A model generated the notes under the pieces. That model worked only from the letters and a program-made list of their open reading frames with translations, was not told the origin of the DNA and made no database searches. From Kaistia soli DSM 19436 (GTDB lineage Bacteria > Pseudomonadota > Alphaproteobacteria > Rhizobiales > Kaistiaceae), in contig NZ_FQUP01000008.1 of the NCBI RefSeq assembly GCF_900129325.1, positions 7,501-71,500 on the forward strand: a stretch of 64,000 nucleotides of DNA, read 5' to 3'. Below are positions 45,457 to 55,796 of the stretch, in pieces (positions within the stretch are counted from its first letter, which is position 1; every line of letters begins with the position of its first letter). Position numbers and translations under genes: made by a program.

Positions 45457-46623
45457 GTGAGCGAGGGGCTGCCGGTTCGCGCCAGCGTCGCCGAGGCGTA
45501 TGAACGTCTCGTCGCCGAGGGAGAAATCGAGGGCGATCCGGCGCAGCGCGCGCTGGTCGCCAAGCTCGACAGCCTCAACGAACATCTCGCGACGCGCCGC
45601 CTGGCTCACAAGGGCAGCTCGCTCGGCTGGCTGTTCGGCAAGCGCCAGCGCGAGCGTGAGACCGTTCGCGGCCTTTACGTCCACGGCGCGGTCGGCCGCG
45701 GCAAGACCATGCTGATGGATCTGTTCTTCGCCGAGGCAGCGCCCGAGCGCAAACGACGCGCGCACTTCAACGATTTCATGGCCGACGTGCATGCCCGCGT
45801 CTTCCGCGTCCGCGAGGCGATCAAGGCCGGGACGCTCAAGGCCGACGATCCGATCGTACCGGTCGCCGAGGAGATCGTCCGCGAGACCGAGTTGATCTGC
45901 TTCGATGAATTCAGCGTCACAGACATCGCCGATGCGATGATCCTCGGCCGTCTTTTCACGCGGCTGTTCGCGGCCGGCGTCGTGATGGTGGCGACCTCGA
46001 ACGTGGCGCCCGACGACCTCTATCGCGGCGGGCTCAACCGCGACCACTTCCTGCCCTTCATCAAACTGCTCAAGGAACAGACCGAGGTTTTCGAGCTTGG
46101 GGCGCGGACCGATTACCGCCGCGAGAAGCTCGAACAGCTCCCCGTCTATCTGACGCCGCTCGGCCCGGACACCGATGCAGCGATCGACGCCGCCTTCGCG
46201 CGGCTGACGACAGGCGGCACGCCCGAGCCGACGACCCTTTCCGTGTTGGGAAGGGATCTTGCCGTGCCGCTGGCGTCGCAAGGCGTCGCCCGCTTCGATT
46301 TCGCAGATCTCTGCGCCCAGCCGCTCGGCCCGAGCGACTTTCTCACCATCGCGCACGCCTTCAACACCGTGGTCATCGATCACATCCCGGTGATGGACGA
46401 AAGCCGGCGCAACGAGGCCAAACGCTTCATCACGCTAGTCGACGCGCTTTATGACGGCCATGTCCGGATCATCGTCTCGGCGGAGGCCGAGCCAGATAGA
46501 CTCTACCCCGCAAGCGAGGGAACCGAGGCCTTCGAATTCGCACGCACAGCCTCGCGCCTGACCGAGATGCGCTCGCTCGATTATCAGAAGGCGCCTCACA
46601 AAGGCTTCATCGTCGAGACATGA
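45457..46623 (+). CDS. zapE: Cell division protein ZapE (AFG1-like ATPase)
   Basis: 388 residues, GTG start at 45457. Single AAA+ domain with Walker A 'HGAVGRGKTMLMDLFF', Walker B 'LICFDEFSVTDIADA' and sensor 'VMVATSNVAPDDLYRGGLNR'. Ending 'ASRLTEMRSLDYQKAPHKGF' is characteristic. ZapE associates with the Z-ring under stress in E. coli; mitochondrial AFG1/LACE1 assists respiratory-chain assembly. Location immediately upstream of mdh is conserved in Rhizobiales. Its last codons overlap a possible operator half-site for mdh (46620-46635). Confidence 0.93.
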   Translation: MSEGLPVRASVAEAYERLVAEGEIEGDPAQRALVAKLDSLNEHLATRRLAHKGSSLGWLFGKRQRERETVRGLYVHGAVGRGKTMLMDLFFAEAAPERKRRAHFNDFMADVHARVFRVREAIKAGTLKADDPIVPVAEEIVRETELICFDEFSVTDIADAMILGRLFTRLFAAGVVMVATSNVAPDDLYRGGLNRDHFLPFIKLLKEQTEVFELGARTDYRREKLEQLPVYLTPLGPDTDAAIDAAFARLTTGGTPEPTTLSVLGRDLAVPLASQGVARFDFADLCAQPLGPSDFLTIAHAFNTVVIDHIPVMDESRRNEAKRFITLVDALYDGHVRIIVSAEAEPDRLYPASEGTEAFEFARTASRLTEMRSLDYQKAPHKGFIVET

Positions 46624-46683
46624 CGCGTACGTAAGGTGTCGGGCTCGATGGCGGAATTGTGCGGCTCATGGCTTTTGTTCGAC

Positions 46684-46712
46684 TTGCGCCGGCCGTCCAA
46701 TCGCGCTATGCC
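46684..46712 (+). promoter_or_regulatory. Predicted promoter of the mdh-suc operon
   Basis: -35 TTGCGC (46684-46689), 17 bp spacer, -10 TATGCC (46707-46712); predicted start near 46719. Weak hexamers, but spacing and the downstream operator match the arrangement at sdhC. Confidence 0.4.
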
Positions 46713-46744
46713 GCCCCCGTTCCGGCAGCCATCTGACTGTGGAC

Positions 46745-47749
<1,005 letters not shown>

Positions 47750-47795
47750 TCCCCGGCCTTCCCGGCTCCGATCCCTTCAAGGCGGAACGCACTCC

Positions 47796-48995
47796 ATGAA
47801 CATCCACGAATACCAGGCCAAGGCCCTCTTGAAGGGCTTCGGCGCGCCGGTCTCGAACGGCGTCGCGATCTTCACGCCGGCCGAGGCTGAAAGCGCGGCC
47901 CGCGAGCTTGGCGGCCCGCTCTGGGTCGTCAAGTCTCAGATCCATGCCGGCGGTCGCGGCAAGGGCAAGTTCAAGGAAGAATCCGCTGGCGAAAAGGGCG
48001 GCGTCCGCCTCGCCAAGTCGATCGAAGAGGTCAAGGCCTTCGCCGGCCAGATGCTCGGCTCGACGCTTGTGACTGTGCAGACCGGCCCGGCAGGCAAGCA
48101 GGTCAACCGCCTCTATATCGAGGACGGCTCGGACATCGAGAAGGAGTTCTACCTCTCGATCCTCGTCGACCGCGCCACCTCGCGCATCGCCTTCGTCGTC
48201 TCGACGGAAGGCGGCATGGACATCGAGGAAGTCGCCCATTCGGCGCCTGAGAAGATCAAGACCTTCTCAGTCGACCCGGCCACCGGCATCATGCCGCATC
48301 ATGGCCTCACGATCGCCAAGGCGCTCGGCCTCTCCGGAGCGCTCGCCAAGGAAGCCTACGACGTCGCCTCCAAGCTCTACGCGGCCTTCGTCGCCAAGGA
48401 CATGGCGATGCTCGAGGTCAACCCGCTGATCGTCACCAAGGACGGTCATCTGAAGGTGCTCGACGCCAAGGTATCGTTCGATTCGAACTCGCTCTACCGC
48501 CACCCGGACGTCGTCGCGCTGCGTGACGAGACCGAGGAGGACCAGAAGGAGATCGAGGCCTCGAAGTTCGACCTCGCTTATATCGCGCTCGACGGCACGA
48601 TCGGCTGCATGGTCAACGGCGCCGGCCTCGCCATGGCGACCCTCGACATCATCCAGCTCTATGGCGAGAGCCCCGCCAACTTCCTCGATGTCGGCGGCGG
48701 CGCGAGCGAGGAGAAGGTGACGGCGGCGTTCAAGATCATCACCTCCGATCCGAAGGTGAAGGGCATCCTCGTCAACATCTTCGGCGGAATCATGAAATGC
48801 GACGTCATCGCGCGCGGCGTCATCGCCGCGGTGAAGGCCGTCGGCCTGCAGGTGCCGCTGGTCGTGCGGCTCGAGGGCACGAATGTCGAGCTCGGCAAGC
48901 AGATCATCCGCGAGAGCGGGCTGAACGTCATCCCCGCCGACGATCTCGACGACGCCGCCCAGAAGATCGTCAAGGCCGTGAAGGAAGCCGTCTGA
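47796..48995 (+). CDS. sucC: Succinyl-CoA synthetase subunit beta
   Basis: 399 residues from the ATG at 47796 ([19 protein letters not shown]). ATP-grasp domain with '[19 protein letters not shown]' and '[16 protein letters not shown]', then the CoA-ligase domain with '[20 protein letters not shown]' and '[18 protein letters not shown]'. Makes ATP/GTP from succinyl-CoA together with SucD. Stop and sucD start overlap in TGATG. Confidence 0.98.
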   Translation: MNIHEYQAKALLKGFGAPVSNGVAIFTPAEAESAARELGGPLWVVKSQIHAGGRGKGKFKEESAGEKGGVRLAKSIEEVKAFAGQMLGSTLVTVQTGPAGKQVNRLYIEDGSDIEKEFYLSILVDRATSRIAFVVSTEGGMDIEEVAHSAPEKIKTFSVDPATGIMPHHGLTIAKALGLSGALAKEAYDVASKLYAAFVAKDMAMLEVNPLIVTKDGHLKVLDAKVSFDSNSLYRHPDVVALRDETEEDQKEIEASKFDLAYIALDGTIGCMVNGAGLAMATLDIIQLYGESPANFLDVGGGASEEKVTAAFKIITSDPKVKGILVNIFGGIMKCDVIARGVIAAVKAVGLQVPLVVRLEGTNVELGKQIIRESGLNVIPADDLDDAAQKIVKAVKEAV

Positions 48996-49879
48996 TGTCC
49001 ATCCTGATCGACGCGAATACCAAGCTCATCACCCAGGGCTTCACCGGCAAGAACGGCACGTTCCATTCCGAGCAGGCCCTTGCCTATGGCACCAAGCTGG
49101 TCGGCGGTACGTCGCCCGGCAAGGGCGGCCAGACGCATCTCGGCCTGCCGGTGTTCGACACCGTCGCTGAGGCGCGCGAGGCAACCGGCGCCGATGCATC
49201 GGTGATCTATGTTCCCCCGCCCGGCGCCGCCGATGCAATCTGCGAGGCGATCGACGCCGAGATCCCGCTGATCGTCTGCATCACCGAGGGCATCCCCGTT
49301 CTCGACATGGTGCGCGTCAAGCGTTCGCTTTCGGGTTCCAAGTCGCGCCTGATCGGGCCGAATTGCCCAGGCGTCGTGACAGCAGGCGCCTCGAAGATCG
49401 GCATCATGCCGGCCAACATCTTCAAGACCGGCAGCGTCGGCATCGTTTCGCGCTCGGGAACGTTGACCTACGAGGCAGTATTCCAAACGACGAACGAGGG
49501 CCTCGGCCAGACGACCGCCGTCGGTATTGGCGGCGATCCGGTCAAGGGGACCGAATTCATCGACATTTTGGAAATGTTCTTGGCCGATGATGCCACGACG
49601 TCGATCGTGATGATCGGCGAAATCGGTGGTTCGGCGGAGGAAGAAGCTGCCGAGTTCATCAGGGACGAGGCGAAGCGTGGTCGCAAGAAGCCGATGGTCG
49701 GCTTCATCGCGGGCCGCACCGCACCGCCCGGTCGGCGCATGGGTCACGCCGGCGCGATCATCTCGGGCGGCAAAGGCGGCGCCGAGGACAAGATCGCGGC
49801 GATGGAATCCGCCGGTATCAAGGTGTCGCCCTCCCCCGCGCGCCTTGGAAAGACCTTGGTTGAGGTCTTGAAGGGGTGA
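48995..49879 (+). CDS. sucD: Succinyl-CoA synthetase subunit alpha
   Basis: 294 residues. CoA-binding domain '[18 protein letters not shown]' and '[20 protein letters not shown]'; the phosphorylated histidine is in '[15 protein letters not shown]'. Translationally coupled to sucC by a one-base overlap (TGATG). Confidence 0.98.
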   Translation: MSILIDANTKLITQGFTGKNGTFHSEQALAYGTKLVGGTSPGKGGQTHLGLPVFDTVAEAREATGADASVIYVPPPGAADAICEAIDAEIPLIVCITEGIPVLDMVRVKRSLSGSKSRLIGPNCPGVVTAGASKIGIMPANIFKTGSVGIVSRSGTLTYEAVFQTTNEGLGQTTAVGIGGDPVKGTEFIDILEMFLADDATTSIVMIGEIGGSAEEEAAEFIRDEAKRGRKKPMVGFIAGRTAPPGRRMGHAGAIISGGKGGAEDKIAAMESAGIKVSPSPARLGKTLVEVLKG

Positions 49880-49927
49880 GGGCAAAGACCGACATTCCGG
49901 GGCAGGAATGACGGGGAAAATGTAACG

Positions 49928-49977
49928 GCGCGGCGTGCTTGCCGCGCGATCAGGGAGAGAGGAGCCAAGGGGCTCCT
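49928..49977 (+). promoter_or_regulatory. Tandem hairpins in the sucD-sucA spacer
   Basis: GCGCGGC-N6-GCCGCGC (49928-49947) and AGGAGCC-AAGG-GGCTCCT (49960-49977), both perfect 7 bp stems, in a 108 bp spacer. The second ends 10 bases before the sucA ATG and buries the AGGAG sequence. No U-tract follows either. They may set the relative expression of sucCD and sucAB. Confidence 0.55.
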
Positions 49978-49987
49978 CGCTTGGACC

Positions 49988-52969
49988 ATGTCACGCGAAC
50001 AAGCCAACGCGGCCTTTCAATCGTCTTCGTTTCTCTATGGCGGCAATGCCGCCTATATCGAAGACCTCTACGGACGCTATGAGCAGGACCCCGCCTCGGT
50101 TGAAGCCGAATGGCGGGATTTCTTTTCCGCGCTGAAGGACGATCCGGCCACGGTAGTGGCCGAAGCGCGCGGCGCGACGTGGGAACGATCCGACTGGCCG
50201 GTGCATGCGAATGGCGAGCTGGTCTCGGCCATGGACGGCAACTGGGGCCAGATCGAGAAGATCGTCACCGACAAGCTGAAGGCGAAGGCGCAGGACGCCG
50301 CCGGCAAGGCGCCCGCAGGCGCTCCCGCTGCGCAGCCGGTCTCCGAAGCGGCGCTGCAGCAGGCGGCGCGCGACTCGGTGCGTGCGATCATGATGATCCG
50401 CGCCTATCGCATGCGCGGCCATCTGCACGCCGATCTCGATCCGCTCCATCTCGCGACCGCCGGCGACCACGAGGAGTTGCATCCCTCGAGCTACGGCTTC
50501 ACCGAGGCCGATTACGACCGCAAGATCTTCATCGACCATGTCCTGGGGCTCGAATTCGCCACCATCCCCGAGATGCTGGCAATCCTGAAGCGCACCTATT
50601 GCTCGACGCTCGGCGTCGAGTTCATGCACATCTCCGATCCGGCCGAGAAGGCCTGGATCCAGGCCCGCATCGAGGGGCCGGACAAGGCGATCTCCTTCAC
50701 CAATGAAGGCAAGAAGGCGATCCTCAACAAGCTGGTGGAGGCCGAGGGCTTCGAGAAGTTCCTCGACGTCAAGTTCACCGGCACCAAGCGCTTCGGCCTC
50801 GACGGCGGCGAGGCGCTGATCCCGGCGCTCGAGCAGATCATCAAGCGCGGCGGCAATCTCGGCGTGCACGAGATCGTCCTCGGCATGGCCCATCGCGGCC
50901 GCCTCAACGTGCTGACGCAGGTGCTGGCCAAGCCGCATCGCGCCCTCTTCCACGAGTTCAAGGGCGGCTCCTATGCCCCCGACGACGTCGAGGGTTCGGG
51001 CGACGTCAAGTATCACCTCGGCGCCTCGTCGGACCGCGAGTTCGACGGCAACAAGGTGCATCTGTCGTTGACGGCCAATCCCTCGCATCTCGAGATCGTC
51101 GATCCCGTCGTGCTCGGCAAGGCACGGGCCAAGCAGGATCTGCGCAAGGACTATGTCCGCTCGGAAGTCCTGCCGCTGATCATCCATGGCGACGCGGCCT
51201 TCGCCGGCCAGGGCGTTGTGGCGGAATGCTTCGGCCTCTCCGGCCTCAAGGGCCACCGCACGGGTGGCTCGCTGCATTTCATCGTCAACAACCAGATCGG
51301 CTTCACGACGAATCCGCGCTTCTCGCGCTCCTCGCCCTACCCCTCAGACGTCGCCAAGATGATCGAGGCGCCGATCTTCCATGTGAACGGCGACGACCCC
51401 GAAGCCGTGGTCTATGCGGCCAAGATCGCGATCGAATTCCGGCAGAAGTTCCACAAGCCGGTCGTGATCGACATGTTCTGCTACCGCCGCTTCGGCCATA
51501 ATGAAGGCGACGAGCCCGCGTTCACGCAGCCGCTGATGTACCGCACGATCCGCAGCCATCCGGCGATCGTCGACATCTATGCTGGCAAGCTGGTGGCCGA
51601 AGGTCTCGTCTCCGCAGCCGAAGTCGAGGCGCTGAAGGCCGACTGGCGCGCGAAGCTCGAAACCGAGTTCGAGGCGGGTCAGTCCTACAAGCCGAACAAG
51701 GCCGACTGGCTCGACGGCGCCTGGGCCGGCCTCAAGGCCGCGCAGCAGGACGACGAACCGCGCCGCGGCAAGACCGGCGTCGAGATCGACGAATTGAAGC
51801 GGATCGGCGCGCGGCTGACCGCCATTCCGGCCGACTTCCACGTCCACAAGACGGTCCAACGCTTCATCGACAATCGCAAGAAGGCGATCGAAACGGGCGT
51901 CGGCATCGACTGGGCGACGGCCGAGGCGCTGGCTTTCGCGTCGGTTGCCGTCGAAGGCCACAATATCCGCCTTTCCGGCCAGGATGTAGAGCGCGGCACC
52001 TTCTCGCAGCGCCACTCGGTTCTCTACGACCAGGAGAGCGAGGAGCGCTTCATCCCGCTCAACAACATCCAGGAAGGCCAGGGGCATTTCGACGTCATCA
52101 ACTCGATGCTGTCGGAAGAGGCCGTGCTCGGCTTCGAATATGGCTACTCGCTGTCGGATCCGAACACGCTGACGCTCTGGGAAGCGCAGTTCGGCGATTT
52201 CGCGAATGGCGCCCAGGTGGTGTTCGACCAGTTCCTGTCGTCGGGCGAGCGCAAGTGGCTGCGCATGTCCGGGCTCGTCTGCCTGCTGCCGCATGGCTAT
52301 GAGGGCCAGGGGCCGGAGCACTCGTCGGCCCGCCTCGAGCGCTGGCTGCAGATGTGCGCCGAGGACAATATGCAGGTGGCGAATGTCACCACGCCGTCGA
52401 ACTATTTCCACATCCTGCGCCGACAGCTCAATCGCGACATCCGCAAGCCGCTGATCCTGATGACGCCGAAGTCGCTGCTGCGTCACAAGCGTGCGGTGTC
52501 TCATATCGCGCAGTTCGGGCCGATCTCGTCGTTCCATCGCCTGCTTTGGGACGATGCCGAGTTCCTCAAGGACCAGGTGATCAAGCTCGCGCCTGACGAG
52601 AAGATCCGCCGCGTCGTCGTCTGCTCCGGCAAGGTCTATTACGACCTCTATGAGGAGCGCGAGAAGCGCGGCATCGATGATGTCTATCTGCTGCGCGTCG
52701 AGCAGCTCTACCCGTTCCCCCTCAAGGCCTTGGTGGGCGAATTCGGCCGCTTCAAGAACGCCGAAGTCGTCTGGTGCCAGGAAGAGCCGAAGAACATGGG
52801 CTCGTGGAGCTTCGTCGAGCCCAATCTCGAATGGGTGCTCGCCCAGGCCGGCGGCGCCTCCAAGCGAGCGCGCTATGTCGGTCGTCCAGCCTCAGCCGCC
52901 ACGGCGACAGGCTTGATGTCGAAGCATCTCGCCCAGCTCGCCGCATTCCTCGACGAAGCCTTCGCCTGA
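49988..52969 (+). CDS. sucA: 2-oxoglutarate dehydrogenase E1 component
   Basis: 993 residues. Thiamine-diphosphate-dependent decarboxylase of the 2-oxoglutarate dehydrogenase complex. N-terminal E2-binding segment 'AAYIEDLYGRYEQDPASVEA', then 'EFMHISDPAEKAWIQARIE', 'VLGMAHRGRLNVLTQVLAKP', the ThDP motif region 'MFCYRRFGHNEGDEPAFTQP', and 'LLPHGYEGQGPEHSSARLER'. Full length. No good Shine-Dalgarno immediately upstream (TTGGA only), consistent with control by the adjacent hairpins. Confidence 0.98.
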   Translation: MSREQANAAFQSSSFLYGGNAAYIEDLYGRYEQDPASVEAEWRDFFSALKDDPATVVAEARGATWERSDWPVHANGELVSAMDGNWGQIEKIVTDKLKAKAQDAAGKAPAGAPAAQPVSEAALQQAARDSVRAIMMIRAYRMRGHLHADLDPLHLATAGDHEELHPSSYGFTEADYDRKIFIDHVLGLEFATIPEMLAILKRTYCSTLGVEFMHISDPAEKAWIQARIEGPDKAISFTNEGKKAILNKLVEAEGFEKFLDVKFTGTKRFGLDGGEALIPALEQIIKRGGNLGVHEIVLGMAHRGRLNVLTQVLAKPHRALFHEFKGGSYAPDDVEGSGDVKYHLGASSDREFDGNKVHLSLTANPSHLEIVDPVVLGKARAKQDLRKDYVRSEVLPLIIHGDAAFAGQGVVAECFGLSGLKGHRTGGSLHFIVNNQIGFTTNPRFSRSSPYPSDVAKMIEAPIFHVNGDDPEAVVYAAKIAIEFRQKFHKPVVIDMFCYRRFGHNEGDEPAFTQPLMYRTIRSHPAIVDIYAGKLVAEGLVSAAEVEALKADWRAKLETEFEAGQSYKPNKADWLDGAWAGLKAAQQDDEPRRGKTGVEIDELKRIGARLTAIPADFHVHKTVQRFIDNRKKAIETGVGIDWATAEALAFASVAVEGHNIRLSGQDVERGTFSQRHSVLYDQESEERFIPLNNIQEGQGHFDVINSMLSEEAVLGFEYGYSLSDPNTLTLWEAQFGDFANGAQVVFDQFLSSGERKWLRMSGLVCLLPHGYEGQGPEHSSARLERWLQMCAEDNMQVANVTTPSNYFHILRRQLNRDIRKPLILMTPKSLLRHKRAVSHIAQFGPISSFHRLLWDDAEFLKDQVIKLAPDEKIRRVVVCSGKVYYDLYEEREKRGIDDVYLLRVEQLYPFPLKALVGEFGRFKNAEVVWCQEEPKNMGSWSFVEPNLEWVLAQAGGASKRARYVGRPASAATATGLMSKHLAQLAAFLDEAFA

Positions 52970-52971
52970 TC

Positions 52972-52994
52972 GGGCGGCGCTCCGGCGCCGTCCC
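52972..52994 (+). promoter_or_regulatory. Hairpin in the sucA-sucB spacer
   Basis: GGGCGGCGC pairs with GCGCCGTCC around a TCCG loop (nine pairs, one G-U), three bases after the sucA stop. No U-tract, so more likely a processing or stability element than a terminator. Confidence 0.45.
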
Positions 52995-53047
52995 TTCCGC
53001 CCATCACCCGATCCGCGTCCCTAGACCCGAACCGCAGAGACCCCGTC

Positions 53048-54301
53048 ATGGCCACCGAAATCCGCGTACCCACCCTCGGCGAATCCGTGACAGAGGCCAC
53101 GATCGGGCGCTGGTTCAAGAAGGTCGGCGAGACCGTTGCCGTCGACGAGCCACTGGTCGAGCTCGAAACCGACAAGGTGACGATCGAAGTGCCGGCACCC
53201 GCCGCCGGCGTGCTCGAAGAGCTCGCCGCCAATGACGGCGACACGGTCGGCGTCGGCGCCTTGCTCGGCATGATCGCAGAGGCTGGTGCGGCCGCCGCCA
53301 AGCCGGCCGCCAAGGCCGAACCGCAGAAGACTGAGGCGCCGAAGGCCGAGCCGGCCAAGCCCGAGGTCGCCAAGCCCGCCCCCGTAGCAGCCCCTGAAAA
53401 GCCGGTTGCTGCTGACGCGAACGGCCCGGCAGTCGCCAAGCTCGCCGCCGAAAACAGCGTGGATGTCGGCGGCGTCGCCGGATCTGGCAAGGACGGCCGC
53501 GTCACCAAGGGCGACCTGATCGCCGCGATCGAGCGCGGCCCTGCTCCGGCGGCGCCCGCCGCGCCGGTCCAGATGCGCGCGCCCTCGCCGGCGGACGACG
53601 CCGCGCGCGAAGAGCGCGTCCGCATGACCAAGCTGCGCCAGACCATCGCGCGTCGCCTCAAGGATGCGCAGAACACTGCCGCCATGCTGACGACCTTCAA
53701 CGAGGTCGACATGGGTGCGGTGATGGCGCTCCGTGCGCAGTACAAGGACGTGTTCGAGAAGAAGCACGGCGCCAAGCTCGGCTTCATGGGCTTCTTCGTG
53801 AAGGCGGTCATCGCCGCGCTGAAGGACATCCCGGCGGTCAACGCCGAGATCGACGGCACCGACCTCGTCTACAAGAATTTCTACCACATCGGCATCGCGG
53901 TCGGCACCGACAAGGGCCTCGTGGTCCCCGTGGTGCGCGACGCCGACCAGCTCTCGCTCGCCGGCATCGAGAAGACAATTGCCGGCTATGGCAAGCGCGC
54001 CCGCGACGGCCAGCTCAAGATCGAGGAGATGCAGGGCGGCACCTTCACGATCACCAATGGCGGCATCTATGGTTCGCTGATGTCGACCCCGATCCTGAAC
54101 GCGCCGCAGTCCGGCATCCTGGGAATGCACAAGATCCAGGAACGGCCGATGGTCGTCGGCGGCAAGATCGAGATCCGCCCGATGATGTATCTGGCGCTCT
54201 CCTATGATCACCGCGTCGTCGATGGCAAGGAGGCTGTCACCTTCCTCGTCCGCGTGAAGGAGAGCCTCGAAGACCCGCAGCGCCTGATCCTCGATCTGTA
54301 G
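53048..54301 (+). CDS. sucB: Dihydrolipoyllysine succinyltransferase (E2 of 2-oxoglutarate dehydrogenase)
   Basis: 417 residues. Lipoyl domain 1-77 with the modified lysine in '[17 protein letters not shown]'; an Ala/Lys/Pro-rich flexible linker (about 80-135); a peripheral-subunit-binding domain ('[20 protein letters not shown]', DGRVTKGDL); and the catalytic domain with '[13 protein letters not shown]' and the ending 'QRLILDL'. Transfers succinyl groups from E1 to CoA. Confidence 0.98.
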   Translation: MATEIRVPTLGESVTEATIGRWFKKVGETVAVDEPLVELETDKVTIEVPAPAAGVLEELAANDGDTVGVGALLGMIAEAGAAAAKPAAKAEPQKTEAPKAEPAKPEVAKPAPVAAPEKPVAADANGPAVAKLAAENSVDVGGVAGSGKDGRVTKGDLIAAIERGPAPAAPAAPVQMRAPSPADDAAREERVRMTKLRQTIARRLKDAQNTAAMLTTFNEVDMGAVMALRAQYKDVFEKKHGAKLGFMGFFVKAVIAALKDIPAVNAEIDGTDLVYKNFYHIGIAVGTDKGLVVPVVRDADQLSLAGIEKTIAGYGKRARDGQLKIEEMQGGTFTITNGGIYGSLMSTPILNAPQSGILGMHKIQERPMVVGGKIEIRPMMYLALSYDHRVVDGKEAVTFLVRVKESLEDPQRLILDL

Positions 54302-54374
54302 TCATCGCCTTCAGCGCCGCCCAGGCGGCGTCCGGATGTCAGCCGGCCGCCGGCCTCAAGAGTTAGAAAAGCGA

Positions 54375-55778
54375 ATGTCCTACGATCTCATCATCATCGG
54401 TTCCGGTCCGGGCGGTTATGTCTGCGCGGTCAAGGCGGCGCAGCTCGGACTGAAGGTCGCCGTGATCGAGAAGCGGGCCACCTATGGCGGCACCTGCCTG
54501 AATATCGGCTGCATCCCGTCCAAGGCGCTGCTCTATGCCTCGGAGCAATTCGATCACGTCGGGCATCTGGCGCCGCTCGGCGTCAAGGTCGGCGCCCCTG
54601 AGCTCGACCTCCCGGCGATGCTGGCGCACAAGGACGCGACGGTGAAGTCGAATGTCGACGGCGTCGCCTATCTCTTCAAGAAGAACAAGATCGACGGCAT
54701 CATCGGCACAGGCGCGATCCTTGCGCCCGGCAAGGTGCAGGTCACGAAGGATGACGGCACGACCGAGACGCTGGAGACCAAGGCGATTGTCATCGCTACC
54801 GGCTCCGACTCGACACCGCTGCCGGGCGTTGCGATCGACGAAAAGCGCGTCGTCACTTCGACCGGTGCGCTCGAACTTGCCGGCGTGCCGAAGAAGCTCA
54901 TCGTCGTCGGCGCGGGCGTCATCGGGCTAGAGCTCGGCTCGGTCTGGCGCCGCCTCGGCGCCGAGGTGACCGTGGTCGAGTTCCTCGACCGCATTCTCCC
55001 CGGCATGGATGGCGACGTCGCCAAGCAGTTCCAGCGCATGCTGCAGAAGCAGGGCTTTACCTTCAAGCTCGGCGCCAAGGTGACCGGTGTCGACACGTCG
55101 GGTGAGATGCTGAAGGTCAGCGTCGCGCCGGCCAAAGACGGCGCTGGTGACGCCGAGACGCTTGAGGCGGATGTCGTCCTCGTCGCGATCGGCCGCCGTC
55201 CCTACACCGAAGGCCTGGGACTGGAGGCCGTCGGTGTCGTGCTCGACGAGCGCCGCCGCGTCAAGGTCGATGCGCATTACCAGACGACCGTTCCCGGCAT
55301 CTATGCGATCGGCGACGTCATCGCCGGTCCGATGCTAGCCCACAAGGCCGAGGACGAAGGCGTCGCGGTTGCCGAAATCCTCGCCGGACAGGCCGGTCAT
55401 GTGAATTACGGCGCGATTCCCGCCGTCGTCTACACCAACCCGGAGATTGCCTCGGTCGGCCAGACGGAAGAGGAATTGAAGGCCGCTGGCATCGAATACA
55501 AGGTCGGCAAATTCCCGTTCTCGGCCAATGGCCGCGCCCGCGCGATGCTGGCGACAGAAGGCTTCGTCAAGATCCTCTCGGATGCCAAGACGGACCGTGT
55601 GCTCGGTGGCCACATCGTCGGCGTCGGCGCCGGCGAGATGATCCATGAGATCGTCGTACTGATGGAGTTCGCCGGCTCGGCCGAAGACCTTGGCCGCACC
55701 ACGCATGCGCATCCGACCATGTCGGAAAGCGTCAAGGAAGCTGCGCTTGGCGCCTGGTTCAAGCCGATCCATCTTTGA
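54375..55778 (+). CDS. lpdA: Dihydrolipoyl dehydrogenase (E3)
   Basis: 467 residues from the ATG at 54375 (MSYDLIIIGSGPGGYV); the Shine-Dalgarno is weak. FAD motif GSGPGG, redox disulfide 'GGTCLNIGCIPSKAL', NAD domain 'LIVVGAGVIGLELGSVW', and the C-terminal His/Glu pair in 'HAHPTMSESVKEA'. Reoxidises the lipoyl groups of E2. The sucB-lpdA gap carries a CGCCGCC-CA-GGCGGCG hairpin (54315-54330). Last gene of the operon, convergent with the MFS gene 18 bp away. Confidence 0.97.
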   Translation: MSYDLIIIGSGPGGYVCAVKAAQLGLKVAVIEKRATYGGTCLNIGCIPSKALLYASEQFDHVGHLAPLGVKVGAPELDLPAMLAHKDATVKSNVDGVAYLFKKNKIDGIIGTGAILAPGKVQVTKDDGTTETLETKAIVIATGSDSTPLPGVAIDEKRVVTSTGALELAGVPKKLIVVGAGVIGLELGSVWRRLGAEVTVVEFLDRILPGMDGDVAKQFQRMLQKQGFTFKLGAKVTGVDTSGEMLKVSVAPAKDGAGDAETLEADVVLVAIGRRPYTEGLGLEAVGVVLDERRRVKVDAHYQTTVPGIYAIGDVIAGPMLAHKAEDEGVAVAEILAGQAGHVNYGAIPAVVYTNPEIASVGQTEEELKAAGIEYKVGKFPFSANGRARAMLATEGFVKILSDAKTDRVLGGHIVGVGAGEMIHEIVVLMEFAGSAEDLGRTTHAHPTMSESVKEAALGAWFKPIHL

Positions 55779-55796
55779 TCGGGGCGGCGCCGACGC

